64,000 bases of DNA, from NCBI GenBank assembly GCA_018222965.1, contig JAAEZH010000017.1, positions 1-64,000 of the forward strand. Reading direction: 5' to 3'. Both the position numbers and the translations under genes were made by a program. The notes under the pieces were generated by a model. It made no database searches and was not told the DNA's origin. It was given only the letters and a program-made list of their open reading frames with translations. Below are positions 17,678 to 26,613 of the stretch, piece after piece. The first letter of the stretch is position 1. Each line of letters opens with the position of its first letter. The DNA is from Bacteroidota bacterium (GTDB taxonomy: Bacteria; Bacteroidota; Bacteroidia; Chitinophagales; Saprospiraceae).

Positions 17678-19256
17678 AAAACTCACTCTTAAAGTGAAAC
17701 TGCACCTCCGGGTGATTTTCCTGCGCCATCTTCAGCGTCCAGGCACTTTCGGCCATAAAAACGTAATTGCCTTGTTTGTCTCTGGCAATGTCTCGTTTGC
17801 GTCGGTTAAGGAACTCCTTAAAGGCTTCGGGGTCATCGCTTTCTACCCAACAAGCTTTGTAAAGATGCACAGGTTCGTAATCGACCGATGCTCCGTATTC
17901 GTGTTTGAGGCGGTATTGAATGACATCAAATTGCAGCGCTCCCACGGTTCCGATAATCTTCCGGCCATTGTTTTCTTTGGTGAAAAGCTGGGCTACGCCT
18001 TCGTCCATCAATTGATCCAGCCCTTTTACAAGCTGTTTCTGCTTCATGGGGTCGGCATTATTTACATAGCGAAACTGCTCGGGAGAAAAGCTTGGAATGC
18101 CTTTAAAGTGCAGCACCTCCCCGCCGGTAATGGAATCTCCGATCTTAAAGTTGCCGCTGTCGTATAAACCAACTACATCTCCGGGGAATGCCTCATCGAC
18201 AATCGATTTTTTGGCCGCCATAAAGGAAGTCGGATTGGAAAACTTCATTTTCCGGTTTTGCCGAACATGCAGGTAATTGGTGTTTCGTTCGAATTTGCCG
18301 GCGCAAATACGCATAAAGGCAATACGGTCCCGGTGTTTGGGATCCATATTGGCGTGGATCTTAAAAATAAAACCAGCAAACTGATCCTCCTCCGGATCAA
18401 CCTTGCGTTCTTCTGTTATTCGCGGAAGCGGGGTAGGTGCAATTTCCACAAAACAATCGAGCAATTCTTTTACTCCAAAGTTGTTGATCGCACTGCCAAA
18501 GAACACCGGCGAAAGCTCTCCGTGGAGGTAATCTTTCTGGTTGAAGGTCGGGTAGACCTCCTGGATCATATGTACCTCTTCCCGCAATTCGGCGGCAGCC
18601 TTCTCCCCAATAAATTTTTCCAGTTCCGGATCTGCCAGATCGGAAAATTCGATCTTATCTTCTTCGCCCTGTTTGCTGTGCGGGCGAAACAGAACCAGTT
18701 TTTCTTCATAAATATTATAGACCCCCTGAAAGATTCGGCCCATACCAATAGGCCAGCTTAATGGACGTACTTTGAGGTTGAGCTTTTCTTCGATTTCGTC
18801 GAGCAGTTCGAATCCGTCTTTACCCTCCCGGTCGAGCTTGTTGATGAATACGATCACGGGTGTTTTGCGCATGCGGCAAACTTCGACCAGGCGTTCGGTT
18901 TGTTCCTCCACACCTTTGGCAACGTCGATTACAACGATAACACTGTCGACAGCTGTGAGTGTGCGGTAGGTGTCTTCGGCAAAGTCTTTGTGACCAGGTG
19001 TATCCAGGATGTTGATCATCAGGTCGCGATATTCAAAACCCATGACCGAAGTGGCTACGGAGATACCCCGTTGCTTTTCGATTTCCATAAAGTCGGAGGT
19101 TGCCGACTTTTTGATCTTGTTGGATTTTACGGCACCGGCAGTCTGAATCGCACCACCAAACAACAGGAGTTTTTCAGTAAGAGTGGTCTTACCGGCATCC
19201 GGGTGACTGATGATGGCGAATGTACGCCGTTTCTTTATCTCTTCGCGAAAGCTCAT
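17676..19256 (-). CDS. prfC: Peptide chain release factor 3
   Basis: A 526-residue translational GTPase that removes RF1/RF2 from the ribosome after termination. G-domain motifs are [12 protein letters not shown] (G1), the switch region [12 protein letters not shown] (G2), DTPGHKDF (G3) and NKLDREG (G4). EF-Tu-like domain 2 ([20 protein letters not shown]) and the RF3-specific C-terminal domain ([18 protein letters not shown], then WVESDD) follow. The length matches the family. The stop codon sits at the edge of a GAGGATA tandem array, so the 3' untranslated region starts with this repeat. Confidence 0.96.
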   Translation of the reverse strand: MSFREEIKKRRTFAIISHPDAGKTTLTEKLLLFGGAIQTAGAVKSNKIKKSATSDFMEIEKQRGISVATSVMGFEYRDLMINILDTPGHKDFAEDTYRTLTAVDSVIVVIDVAKGVEEQTERLVEVCRMRKTPVIVFINKLDREGKDGFELLDEIEEKLNLKVRPLSWPIGMGRIFQGVYNIYEEKLVLFRPHSKQGEEDKIEFSDLADPELEKFIGEKAAAELREEVHMIQEVYPTFNQKDYLHGELSPVFFGSAINNFGVKELLDCFVEIAPTPLPRITEERKVDPEEDQFAGFIFKIHANMDPKHRDRIAFMRICAGKFERNTNYLHVRQNRKMKFSNPTSFMAAKKSIVDEAFPGDVVGLYDSGNFKIGDSITGGEVLHFKGIPSFSPEQFRYVNNADPMKQKQLVKGLDQLMDEGVAQLFTKENNGRKIIGTVGALQFDVIQYRLKHEYGASVDYEPVHLYKACWVESDDPEAFKEFLNRRKRDIARDKQGNYVFMAESAWTLKMAQENHPEVQFHFKSEF

Positions 19257-19365
19257 ACTTCTTTATAAATGAAGCCGCAAAGGTACCAATTAATCAGGGA
19301 AATATCCACATGAAGCTCTTTGTTCCGGCCTTGTGGATTAGGGGTTTTTATTATCTTTCGGTTCT

Positions 19366-21213
19366 ATGTTGGAACTTGCCGGAATTATCATTTTGGGAAT
19401 CTTTGCCCAGTGGGTTGCCTGGAGGGTGAAAGTGCCAGCGATCCTTCCCCTGATTATTATTGGATTGGTGGTTGGACCGCTTTGGAGTATGTGGTCTGAA
19501 ACAGGTGAAAAGTTGATTGCCCCTATGTATGAAGAGGAAACGGGCAGGGGACTCTTTCCCGGTCAATCCTTGTTTTATTTTGTATCTCTTGCTATTGGGA
19601 TCATCCTCTTTGAGGGAGGGCTTACGTTAAAGCGAAAGGAATTACAAGGGGTCGCTCCGGCTATTGGAAAGCTTTTGACAATTGGTACCCTGATTACTTT
19701 TATCGGAGCTGGTTTGGGAGCGCACTTTATCATGGACTTCAACTGGTCGGTTGCCTTTTTGTTTGCCGCCTTGATTATTGTTACCGGTCCGACGGTGATT
19801 GCTCCGATTTTACAAAATGTGCCCTTAAACAGGAATGTGTCCACTGTATTGAAATGGGAGGGGATATTAATTGATCCGATTGGTGCTTTGGCAGCGGTAC
19901 TGATGTATGAGTTTATCATTTCGGGAGAAGGCGGATTGGAATTTTCCTCCCATGCGGTACTGCAGTTTTTGCAAATAATTCTGATCGGACTGGCGCTTGG
20001 CGCTTTAGCCGCATATTTGTTGCAGTATCTGATTAAGCGGGACCTCGTACCACATTTCCTCCTCAATGTATTTACCCTGGCTTTGGTGCTCGGGGTGTTT
20101 GTGCTTTCGGAGGAGTTGGCTCATGAAAGTGGCCTTTTGACAGTCGTGGTTATGGGGATGTTTTTGGGCAATCTCGATGTGCCGCGCATCAATGACATAT
20201 TGTATTTTAAGGAAAGCCTGAGTGTGTTGTTGATCTCCATTTTATTTATTCTGCTTGCCGCGAATATTGATGTGGAGGATCTCATGCTGCTCATGGATTG
20301 GCGTTGCTTGTATCTTTTCTTGTTTGTGATCCTTATCCTGCGACCGCTTGGTGTGTTTTTATCTACCAATGGCTCGGAACTGAATATCCGGGAAAAAATA
20401 TTTATCAGTTGGGTTGGTCCGCGGGGTATTGTAGCTGCGGGTATCGCATCCCTTTTTGGTATTCGCCTCATCGGCGTTTTGCCGGATGCTGAATACATCA
20501 CGCCCATGGTATTTATGATCGTGTTGGGAACCGTGCTGTTGAATGCAACGACTGCGAAGCCAATTGCCAAATTATTGGGTGTGATTCAGGATTCTTCCAA
20601 CGGGATTTTGATTGTTGGTGTCAATACGGCTTCGAAGGTGATCGGAAAATACCTGATGGACAATGACCGCCATGTAGTACTTATCGACTCCAACGCCAAT
20701 AATGTAGACGCTGCGAAAGAAGAAGGCTTTGAAGCCATCTCTGCAAACGTATTTAATGATACTCTTACAGATCGACTGGAATTGGTTGACGTGGGCTATC
20801 TGATGGCCATGACCTCCAACAGTGAGGTAAATAATTATGCCATCCGCAAATTGAACCATGTATTTGGGGAAAAAGGAGCCTTTCGCCTAATTACCCCGGC
20901 TGAAATGAAGCTGGATCGGGCTGCACTGCCGGAGGAAGGCTTGTTTTCCTATGCTGATGACTACCTCAATATTAGTGAAGTGGCTCGGGATTTCCCAAAC
21001 ATTCACGAGCAGGAAGTTGAAGATAAAGATCAACTGCAAAAGCTTATTGGGCAAATGTCAAATATTGTGCGTTCCGTTCCGCTATTCATCAAATATCCGG
21101 ATGGGTTTATTGATGTCATCCCGCTAAATCTCAAAGAACTGGAATTGCCCGAAGGCTGCAAATTGGTATACCTCGGGAAGAAGCTGGATGATAAGGTTTT
21201 GGAGGTGGTGTAG
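19366..21213 (+). CDS. Cation:proton antiporter (CPA1/NhaP-like) with TrkA-N domain
   Basis: A 615-residue inner-membrane antiporter, probably exchanging Na+ or K+ for H+. The first roughly 395 residues hold about 12 hydrophobic helices with family motifs FEGGLTLKRKEL, TGPTVIAPIL (in place of the TDPV seen in classical NhaP) and WVGPRGIVAAGIASLF. Residues about 405-520 form a Rossmann-type TrkA-N domain (GILIVGVNTASKVIGKYL, VVLIDSN) likely to sense NAD(H) or a related ligand. A soluble C-terminal tail of about 90 residues ends the chain. It is transcribed divergently from prfC with 109 bases between starts. Ion specificity cannot be read from the sequence. Confidence 0.88.
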   Translation: MLELAGIIILGIFAQWVAWRVKVPAILPLIIIGLVVGPLWSMWSETGEKLIAPMYEEETGRGLFPGQSLFYFVSLAIGIILFEGGLTLKRKELQGVAPAIGKLLTIGTLITFIGAGLGAHFIMDFNWSVAFLFAALIIVTGPTVIAPILQNVPLNRNVSTVLKWEGILIDPIGALAAVLMYEFIISGEGGLEFSSHAVLQFLQIILIGLALGALAAYLLQYLIKRDLVPHFLLNVFTLALVLGVFVLSEELAHESGLLTVVVMGMFLGNLDVPRINDILYFKESLSVLLISILFILLAANIDVEDLMLLMDWRCLYLFLFVILILRPLGVFLSTNGSELNIREKIFISWVGPRGIVAAGIASLFGIRLIGVLPDAEYITPMVFMIVLGTVLLNATTAKPIAKLLGVIQDSSNGILIVGVNTASKVIGKYLMDNDRHVVLIDSNANNVDAAKEEGFEAISANVFNDTLTDRLELVDVGYLMAMTSNSEVNNYAIRKLNHVFGEKGAFRLITPAEMKLDRAALPEEGLFSYADDYLNISEVARDFPNIHEQEVEDKDQLQKLIGQMSNIVRSVPLFIKYPDGFIDVIPLNLKELELPEGCKLVYLGKKLDDKVLEVV

Positions 21214-21253
21214 TAATTGAATTTAAAGGATGAGGATGTGTTGTGGAGCAATT

Positions 21254-21616
21254 TTAATCCACGGATTGATAGGCCTCTTCAGCCCAACCCGGCAGACAAA
21301 TACACAGAAAAATAAGATCCCCGTTTCCGATGTTTTCGATCCATTGAGGCATATTGGCAGGAATATGAACTACATCGCCTACACCTACTCCAAATTGTTT
21401 TTCTCCCAAATGCATGTTCCCTTCCCCGCTAAGGATGTAATACCATTCCTGCATGTCTCGCAGTCGATGCGGCTCCGTGGTTTTGCCCACTTCCAACCGG
21501 GCCCGGGAAATAGAGAGGTCTTTGTCTTTTTGATTGAGTACCTCCAGGATGAAGCAGCCTTCGTCTAAGAAGAATTCCCGACTTTCATCGGAGGTGAAGT
21601 GGTGTTCGTTTTGCAT
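21254..21616 (-). CDS. Small cupin-domain protein
   Basis: A 120-residue single-domain cupin. The first motif is recognisable in EPHRLRDMQEWYYILSGEGN (the usual first His and Glu positions are partly kept: H, then E of QEWYY). The second motif lies in GDVVHIPANMPQWIENIG, with His kept. Metal binding is therefore plausible. The open frame continues upstream through the foldback repeat, but the Met at 21616 (MQNEHHF) gives a full cupin and excludes the low-complexity repeat translation. Enzymatic or regulatory role is unknown. Confidence 0.8.
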   Translation of the reverse strand: MQNEHHFTSDESREFFLDEGCFILEVLNQKDKDLSISRARLEVGKTTEPHRLRDMQEWYYILSGEGNMHLGEKQFGVGVGDVVHIPANMPQWIENIGNGDLIFLCICLPGWAEEAYQSVD

Positions 21617-21652
21617 GGGCGCTGTTTTGAGGGAAGATAAGCGTATTAAGGG

Positions 21653-22012
21653 AATCGGGGAGTCGCCTCTCCTGACGAAAGTCAACCTTCGGTTTCCTTT
21701 GTCAGGGTTTTGCCTGGGGAGCGAGTCACCTTCGGCGACTCTGGGGAGTTCCTGTTCTCCACCTACAGTGGAGAAAGCGCGGGGAGGGATATTGATCTCG
21801 GCTGGATAGCCAGGGCTACCTTGCTTGCCCGTGGGCAAGCAGAAGAAGGCAAAGTGTTCAGGATAAGAAAATGCCTCTCCCCGCGACATTCGCCGCAGGC
21901 GAAGGGAGCAACTCCCCTGCTACGCACCTGGGCGTGGCACTCCCCAGCCGACTCCTGAGGGAAGGCGGCCGAAGGTTGACTTTCGTCAGGGGGCGCCGAC
22001 TCCCCCTCGATT
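21653..22012. repeat. Foldback (MITE-like) repeat with terminal inverted repeats, copy B
   Basis: This fills the 394-base gap between the cupin start and the upstream gene's stop. The arms at 21671-21692 and 21969-21990 are perfect 22-base inverted repeats, and the outermost ~18-22 bases on each side also match imperfectly (AATCGGGGAGTCG against CGACTCCCCCTCGATT). Their midpoint, about 21830.5, coincides with the central hairpin GCTTGCCC-GT-GGGCAAGC at 21823-21840. Nested inside are GGGGAGTT/AACTCCCC and GCGCGGGGAG/CTCCCCGCG pairs, so the whole element can fold back on itself. It shares the centre and several blocks with copy A at 2651-3006. It encodes nothing recognisable. Confidence 0.8.
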
Positions 22013-23231
22013 ACAACCGAAGTATCCTCCCGAGCATTTTTCCCTCCGAGATCAGCCAATACATTCCGGGAGGAAGCTGACTTACATCCAGTGAGGATTC
22101 GGATTGAAGGATAGCAGAAAATACCCACTCTCCACGGACATTGTAGAATGCGACTTCCTGACCTGAAAAGGTGTTCCCCTGAAAGAATAAATCATTCCCC
22201 GAAAGGGGAGAAGGGAAAAAAGAAATGCCGGAATCGAGCCATTCAATCGCCCGGATTTCCGAGTAGCTGAATCGTCCGTCAATGTCCATTTGCTTTAGAC
22301 GGTAATAATTCCAGCCATTGATTGGCCGGCTGTCGGTAAAACGATAGGATTTAACCGTGTAGGATTCTCCGGCAGCGGGAAGTTGGCCGATGGACTTAAA
22401 GCTTTGGCCATCCGAGCTGCGCTCCACTTCAAAATAATCGCTATTTGTTTCAGTTGCCGTTTGCCACTCCAGCCTAATTCCGGCTTCGCTTTCATATTCG
22501 GCGAAAGCCGCAAAACCAAGCCACTCAACCGGAAGGGCCGTTCCTTCCGAAAACTGAATTTGATCGATGAATAATTCTTCTGCATTGGAATTAAAATCGA
22601 CTTCAATGATGAGTTGGGCGGAATTGCCCACGGGCAGCACCTGATTGAGGGTCAACCAACTGCCTTCAATGCCCATGTCGTCGATGTCCTGACCGTTGGT
22701 GTTTAGCAGGTCAATCTCAAAAGCCCCGCCATCCATCCGGCAGTAAATTCTGAAATTATCCATCACACCGCTGCTTTCTTCGTAGCCGGTGCTGGACAAA
22801 TAAAAATCGACACTTACGACCGGATTGGAGGTGCTCGCAAGGTCCACTTCCGTGAAAAGGATCTGTAGCTTTCCATCGGTATCTTCGATCTCCAACCCCT
22901 GGTCGGAGGTGAGCCAGCCGCCAGTGCCGGGCTCATCGAGGAAAATGGAAGGGGAATCGGTAATGCCGCAAAGGTCGCCATCGGTCAGTCCGACGGAAGG
23001 AGAGCGGGTGGGGATGAAATGGGCCTCAAAACCCAGTTCTCCCTCATTGTAAGGATGATTGAGCGGCATCTGTCCGCCATTATTGGACAGGGGATGCGGG
23101 ATGTCCGGGTTGCCGGTGTCGGTGTAAGGGGTGGAGGAAGGAGCTGGTTCGGAAAAAGTAGTGCCGATCTGGGCAGGTAAGTACATAGTGATCCCTGTCA
23201 GACAAAGCACCAATAGCCATGACTGTTTCAT
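22011..23231 (-). CDS. Secreted protein with type A T9SS sorting domain
   Basis: A 406-residue exported protein. The signal peptide ends near MYLPAQ-I (residues 1-21). The middle (about 85-225) is a beta-sandwich of the discoidin/jelly-roll kind (VVSVDFYLSSTGYEESSG, LIIEVDFNSN). Residues about 235-325 (ALPVEWLGFAAFAEY, GIRLEWQTATETNSDYFEVE, SDGQSFKSIG, YRFTDSRPINGWNYYRLKQ) form the FN3-like module that commonly precedes a Por secretion C-terminal domain. The C-terminus (FFPSPLSGNDLFFQG ... LPPGMYWLISEGKMLGRILRL) is that sorting domain. It is 63 bases downstream of the four-gene TonB operon on the same strand. Confidence 0.85.
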   Translation of the reverse strand: MKQSWLLVLCLTGITMYLPAQIGTTFSEPAPSSTPYTDTGNPDIPHPLSNNGGQMPLNHPYNEGELGFEAHFIPTRSPSVGLTDGDLCGITDSPSIFLDEPGTGGWLTSDQGLEIEDTDGKLQILFTEVDLASTSNPVVSVDFYLSSTGYEESSGVMDNFRIYCRMDGGAFEIDLLNTNGQDIDDMGIEGSWLTLNQVLPVGNSAQLIIEVDFNSNAEELFIDQIQFSEGTALPVEWLGFAAFAEYESEAGIRLEWQTATETNSDYFEVERSSDGQSFKSIGQLPAAGESYTVKSYRFTDSRPINGWNYYRLKQMDIDGRFSYSEIRAIEWLDSGISFFPSPLSGNDLFFQGNTFSGQEVAFYNVRGEWVFSAILQSESSLDVSQLPPGMYWLISEGKMLGRILRL

Positions 23232-23294
23232 GATAAACCATTAAAATGACAGGGGTCAAGCGGAATGGCTGAATAAATATACTAAAGCGATCCT

Positions 23295-23888
23295 TTATTC
23301 CCGAATATCAATGAGTTCTTTGTAGGATTCAAATTTTTGATTGGCTTTGTCGAAGTATTGCGCTTCCCGGTATACCCAGACAAAAGACTGCCCGTCTGCA
23401 TCGTCGCTCATGACGTGGTTCAGCTTTTTCATGGCCTCTTCAAAATGGGAAAGGAGCAGCAATTGGTATTCATTCCCGCGGGCATCCGCGATGACAATTT
23501 TCCAGAAAGTACCATCTTCGATGCGCACAATTTTACCGCGGATTGGATGTACCGTATAAGAGTCTGTAATGCTGTAAAGGGCTTGCTGGAAGGCTTCCGG
23601 GCAAAGCGACAGGCTTGTTTCAGTAACGAGATCTCCGAGGTCCTGAACCTCTTCGGTATTGGTGGTGTCGATACCCGTCTCCTGAATGATTTGTCCGATG
23701 TTTTCTTCAAGCGCTTTGCCGAGGCAACTGGCAAACAGTTCCTCATTCAGGACAGTCGGATCTTCATTCGCGGAAGCGTAACAGTTGCAGACCCGTAAGG
23801 AGGCTCTGTCGATTCCCGGCTGAGCCTGCAAGGCCGTAAAACTGAAAAGCAGACTAAAGAGGAGACCCGTTTTTTGTGCCCGATTCAT
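23295..23888 (-). CDS. Hypothetical secreted protein
   Basis: A 197-residue protein with a clear signal peptide ending TALQAQ-P (about residue 23). The mature part starts with a Cys-rich helical segment (VCNCYASANEDP, SCLGKALEEN, LCPEAFQQAL) and ends in a small alpha/beta domain (GKIVRIEDGTFWKIVIADAR). I do not recognise the family. It begins one base after the MG2 gene's stop (TAATATG), so it is the last gene of the TonB receptor/DUF4249/MG2 operon and is probably envelope-associated. Confidence 0.75.
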   Translation of the reverse strand: MNRAQKTGLLFSLLFSFTALQAQPGIDRASLRVCNCYASANEDPTVLNEELFASCLGKALEENIGQIIQETGIDTTNTEEVQDLGDLVTETSLSLCPEAFQQALYSITDSYTVHPIRGKIVRIEDGTFWKIVIADARGNEYQLLLLSHFEEAMKKLNHVMSDDADGQSFVWVYREAQYFDKANQKFESYKELIDIRE

Positions 23889-23889
23889 A

Positions 23890-25563
23890 TTATTCTACGA
23901 TGTATTTTAAGGTGGCTGCACCAGCCCGTCCATCCAGACTCACTCCTTCTGCCTGAATGATAAAGGTACCCAGGGCATCCGAAGCGGGGAATTCGATCCA
24001 GGCGCGGCCGGTTTCATCTGTTTGTATTTGACTTTCCCAATGTACTAACGGCCGGAAGTCGGGTGCATTGCCCGTCGGTGGCGGTGAAAAGGTATATGGA
24101 AAATGAAAACCAGAAACTTCAAAGCCATTGCTCACATCTTCGAGACCCTCCGGCAGCTTTCCGTCTTTGGTTTTTATTCCAACCACTCCAAACGCTGCCA
24201 TGATGGATGGAAAGTGTGCCGCAATTTTGTCCCGGCTGGAAAAAACCTGAATGCTGTCTACCGATCCAAAGGGAATAGCCAGGGCATAGGGGGTATCTGA
24301 GATCAGGAATCCATCGACCTGAAACCAGGCTGGGCGGGAGTACCGTTTGTAGGTTTCGCTTTCCTGCAGGAAAATCCGTCGATCTTCGTTGCTTCCTTTT
24401 AATCGCGCTGTAAGTACCACCTCATCCAGGAATTCATCCACACTTATCAATTGATGAAAATCATCCATATCAAAACTGAGATCTGCCTCTCCCCGGGCAA
24501 TCTGGCGGTCCGGCCGCTGCCGTACAGGAGTAGGAGCCTGGCCAAAGATTTCCCGATATTTTCGCTGCTGCCGCATCAGAAATAAATAGCGATTTCGAGC
24601 GAGACTGTCGGGTGCAGTTGCTTCCAATAGAGATTTTGAGTCTTGTGGAAGCAGGGTGGCAGGATGTAAAATTTCTATCTCCGGTAAAGGGTCCTGGTAG
24701 GGATTCAGGTTGTGGATCTGTGCATTTTGTTTGCCATAAAAAGCCGGCACATCAAATTTAAATTGGCCGCCCTCCGTATTGATCTGATGGTATTCGTTTT
24801 CTTCCACCAGATGCAACGAAAGATAATTGGTTTCCAGCGGCATTTTTGTTTCCGGAGAATAGGCCATTCCCTCTACACGCAATCCTTTTTCTGCCTGCAG
24901 TCTGCGTTGAAAGTTTGGGGCTGCATTTTCCAGGCGATTTAATTGCTCCTGCAAGTGGGCACGGCTGGCATCTGCCGGCGAGATCCAGGCAGCATCACTT
25001 ACCGCCACAGAAAAATTTCCGGAAACCGCTTCCCCAAAGCTGTCAGAAGCTTCTATATAAACCCTGATTTTTTCTCCTTTTTGGTATGTTTCTTTATCGC
25101 TTTTCAGCGAAAGCTGTAAAGGTGAATTTCCCACAACCATGGAGTGTTGCTCCCAATCCCGATGGTCGGGAGGAGCGCTCCCTTTCCCAGCCCCGCTTAA
25201 TAATTCAAAAGACCGTTGGTAGGAAACAGGCGGATCGAAATTCAGATTCCAAAGGGTGTAAAAGCGAATCGTATATACGCCACCTGGCAGGTCAAAGGGC
25301 AATTGGTAACTCCATTCGCCATAGTTTGCCTTTCGGCGAATGCGTTCTTCGTGCAACAGATTGCCGCTGGGGTCCAGGAGGTCTACATGGATGACATTGC
25401 TTTGAATATCGGAAGTATCTGTGTTTAAAAAGTAAACTTTCGTCCAAAGAATGTCCCCTCCGGTATAATACGGCTGACTCAAATGAGCGTAAAGAGGCTC
25501 CGGGTTGGAATCGACAAACAGACCGGCCTGGAAAAAAATCAGGGTGATGAGCGTATTGAGCAT
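23890..25563 (-). CDS. MG2-domain secreted protein with a plug-like C-terminal domain
   Basis: A 557-residue exported protein. A short signal peptide is followed by macroglobulin-like beta domains: residues about 22-125 (YYTGGDILWTKVYFLNTDT, GGVYTIRFYTLWNLN) and about 150-260 (SDKETYQKGEKIRVYIEASD), the MG2 fold. Around residues 410-480, DGFLISDTPYALAIPFGSVD then SIQVFSSRDKIAAHFPSIMA and GVVGIKTKDG follow the layout of a TonB-receptor plug domain without any barrel. This architecture recurs in Bacteroidota next to TonB receptors. It is third in an operon, four bases or so after DUF4249. The role is unknown, perhaps handling a ligand or protein at the outer membrane. Confidence 0.75.
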   Translation of the reverse strand: MLNTLITLIFFQAGLFVDSNPEPLYAHLSQPYYTGGDILWTKVYFLNTDTSDIQSNVIHVDLLDPSGNLLHEERIRRKANYGEWSYQLPFDLPGGVYTIRFYTLWNLNFDPPVSYQRSFELLSGAGKGSAPPDHRDWEQHSMVVGNSPLQLSLKSDKETYQKGEKIRVYIEASDSFGEAVSGNFSVAVSDAAWISPADASRAHLQEQLNRLENAAPNFQRRLQAEKGLRVEGMAYSPETKMPLETNYLSLHLVEENEYHQINTEGGQFKFDVPAFYGKQNAQIHNLNPYQDPLPEIEILHPATLLPQDSKSLLEATAPDSLARNRYLFLMRQQRKYREIFGQAPTPVRQRPDRQIARGEADLSFDMDDFHQLISVDEFLDEVVLTARLKGSNEDRRIFLQESETYKRYSRPAWFQVDGFLISDTPYALAIPFGSVDSIQVFSSRDKIAAHFPSIMAAFGVVGIKTKDGKLPEGLEDVSNGFEVSGFHFPYTFSPPPTGNAPDFRPLVHWESQIQTDETGRAWIEFPASDALGTFIIQAEGVSLDGRAGAATLKYIVE

Positions 25564-25566
25564 AAA

Positions 25567-26613
25567 TTAGAAATAATCTGGTTGGGGAATGTTTCCTGGA
25601 ATACCAAAACAACTGCAACAAATATCAGGCGGCGGATTGCCGGAAGACAGGAAGTAGAGATAGTCGGCATAAGAGGAGATCGGCGGACAAAAAGGCAAAA
25701 AACTACTAATGCTCTCCCGCACATCGGTCTCCCTTACAAAGGTCCGGACAGTATCTACACTGGCTACTTCAAAATAGCCCAATACCTGTTTGTCCGGATC
25801 ATCTACATAGTGCATGTTGCCCGGTACGGCAGCGGGGATCGGATCAAAAATAGTGCCCTGTTGGTTGATCACCTGATCCAGTCGGGACCAATAATCATAG
25901 GTTGCAGCATTGACTCTACGCTGATAGATATTAAAAACGTGGATGTTTTTATATTCCTCCGATTTGCCTCTGATGTTTGAATCGTAGACGATTTGATTCC
26001 CATCCAACCGATTGGTGGAAAGCCCGCGGTTGGTATTTGTAGGAAAACGATTTACAACTGGCTGCTTTTCGATATAACAATTGGTGGTTGTATTAAAGGG
26101 ATTGCAAGGTTGGGAGATGAAGAGGTATACTTCATCGTAGGTCCACCTTAAAAATACATCTTCATCGCTGGGGACAGGCGTATCCACGTAAACCTTCAGG
26201 GCCTCATTCTCAAATTTAAAATAAGCCGAATCGGCTTCTATACGAGGTAAAAGTGTTTGCTGGGCAGAGCGAATGATTTCTCCGGAGAGCAACTCAATTT
26301 CCAGGGTATAGGAACGGCCTGCTTCGCCAGTCATTTGGGTGGCAGGCAATCGGTATAAACCGTCGGCCATATCTGTGAAGAAGCCGATTTCCCCTGTGTC
26401 ATCAAGTAGTCGAACGTTGGCATACAAAACGGCTCTGCCCGGTCCATCTCCATAGGAAGAGACCTTGCGGAGTTGAACAAAGTGATCCCCGTTTTGGCTG
26501 GTGAAATATCCATCCACCACAATGACATCCGGCAATTCTTCCGACTCAAACTCGTAGGGCTCCAGGCATCCGCTGAAAAGCAAGAAAAAGGATATGTATT
26601 TCAGGACTTTCAT
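25567..26613 (-). CDS. DUF4249 lipoprotein
   Basis: A 348-residue lipoprotein. The signal sequence ends in lipobox FSGC with Cys at about residue 16. The mature sequence opens LPDVIVVDGYFTSQNGDHFV and continues with a repeated beta-sandwich (VRLLDDTGEIGFFTDMADGL, AGRSYTLEIELLSGE), which is the DUF4249 pattern. The C-terminal part contains several Cys (PFCPPISSY, PDICCSCFG). DUF4249 genes are almost always beside a TonB receptor in Bacteroidota, suggesting a partner lipoprotein of the receptor. The start overlaps the receptor stop by one base (TGATG), supporting translational coupling. Confidence 0.88.
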   Translation of the reverse strand: MKVLKYISFFLLFSGCLEPYEFESEELPDVIVVDGYFTSQNGDHFVQLRKVSSYGDGPGRAVLYANVRLLDDTGEIGFFTDMADGLYRLPATQMTGEAGRSYTLEIELLSGEIIRSAQQTLLPRIEADSAYFKFENEALKVYVDTPVPSDEDVFLRWTYDEVYLFISQPCNPFNTTTNCYIEKQPVVNRFPTNTNRGLSTNRLDGNQIVYDSNIRGKSEEYKNIHVFNIYQRRVNAATYDYWSRLDQVINQQGTIFDPIPAAVPGNMHYVDDPDKQVLGYFEVASVDTVRTFVRETDVRESISSFLPFCPPISSYADYLYFLSSGNPPPDICCSCFGIPGNIPQPDYF

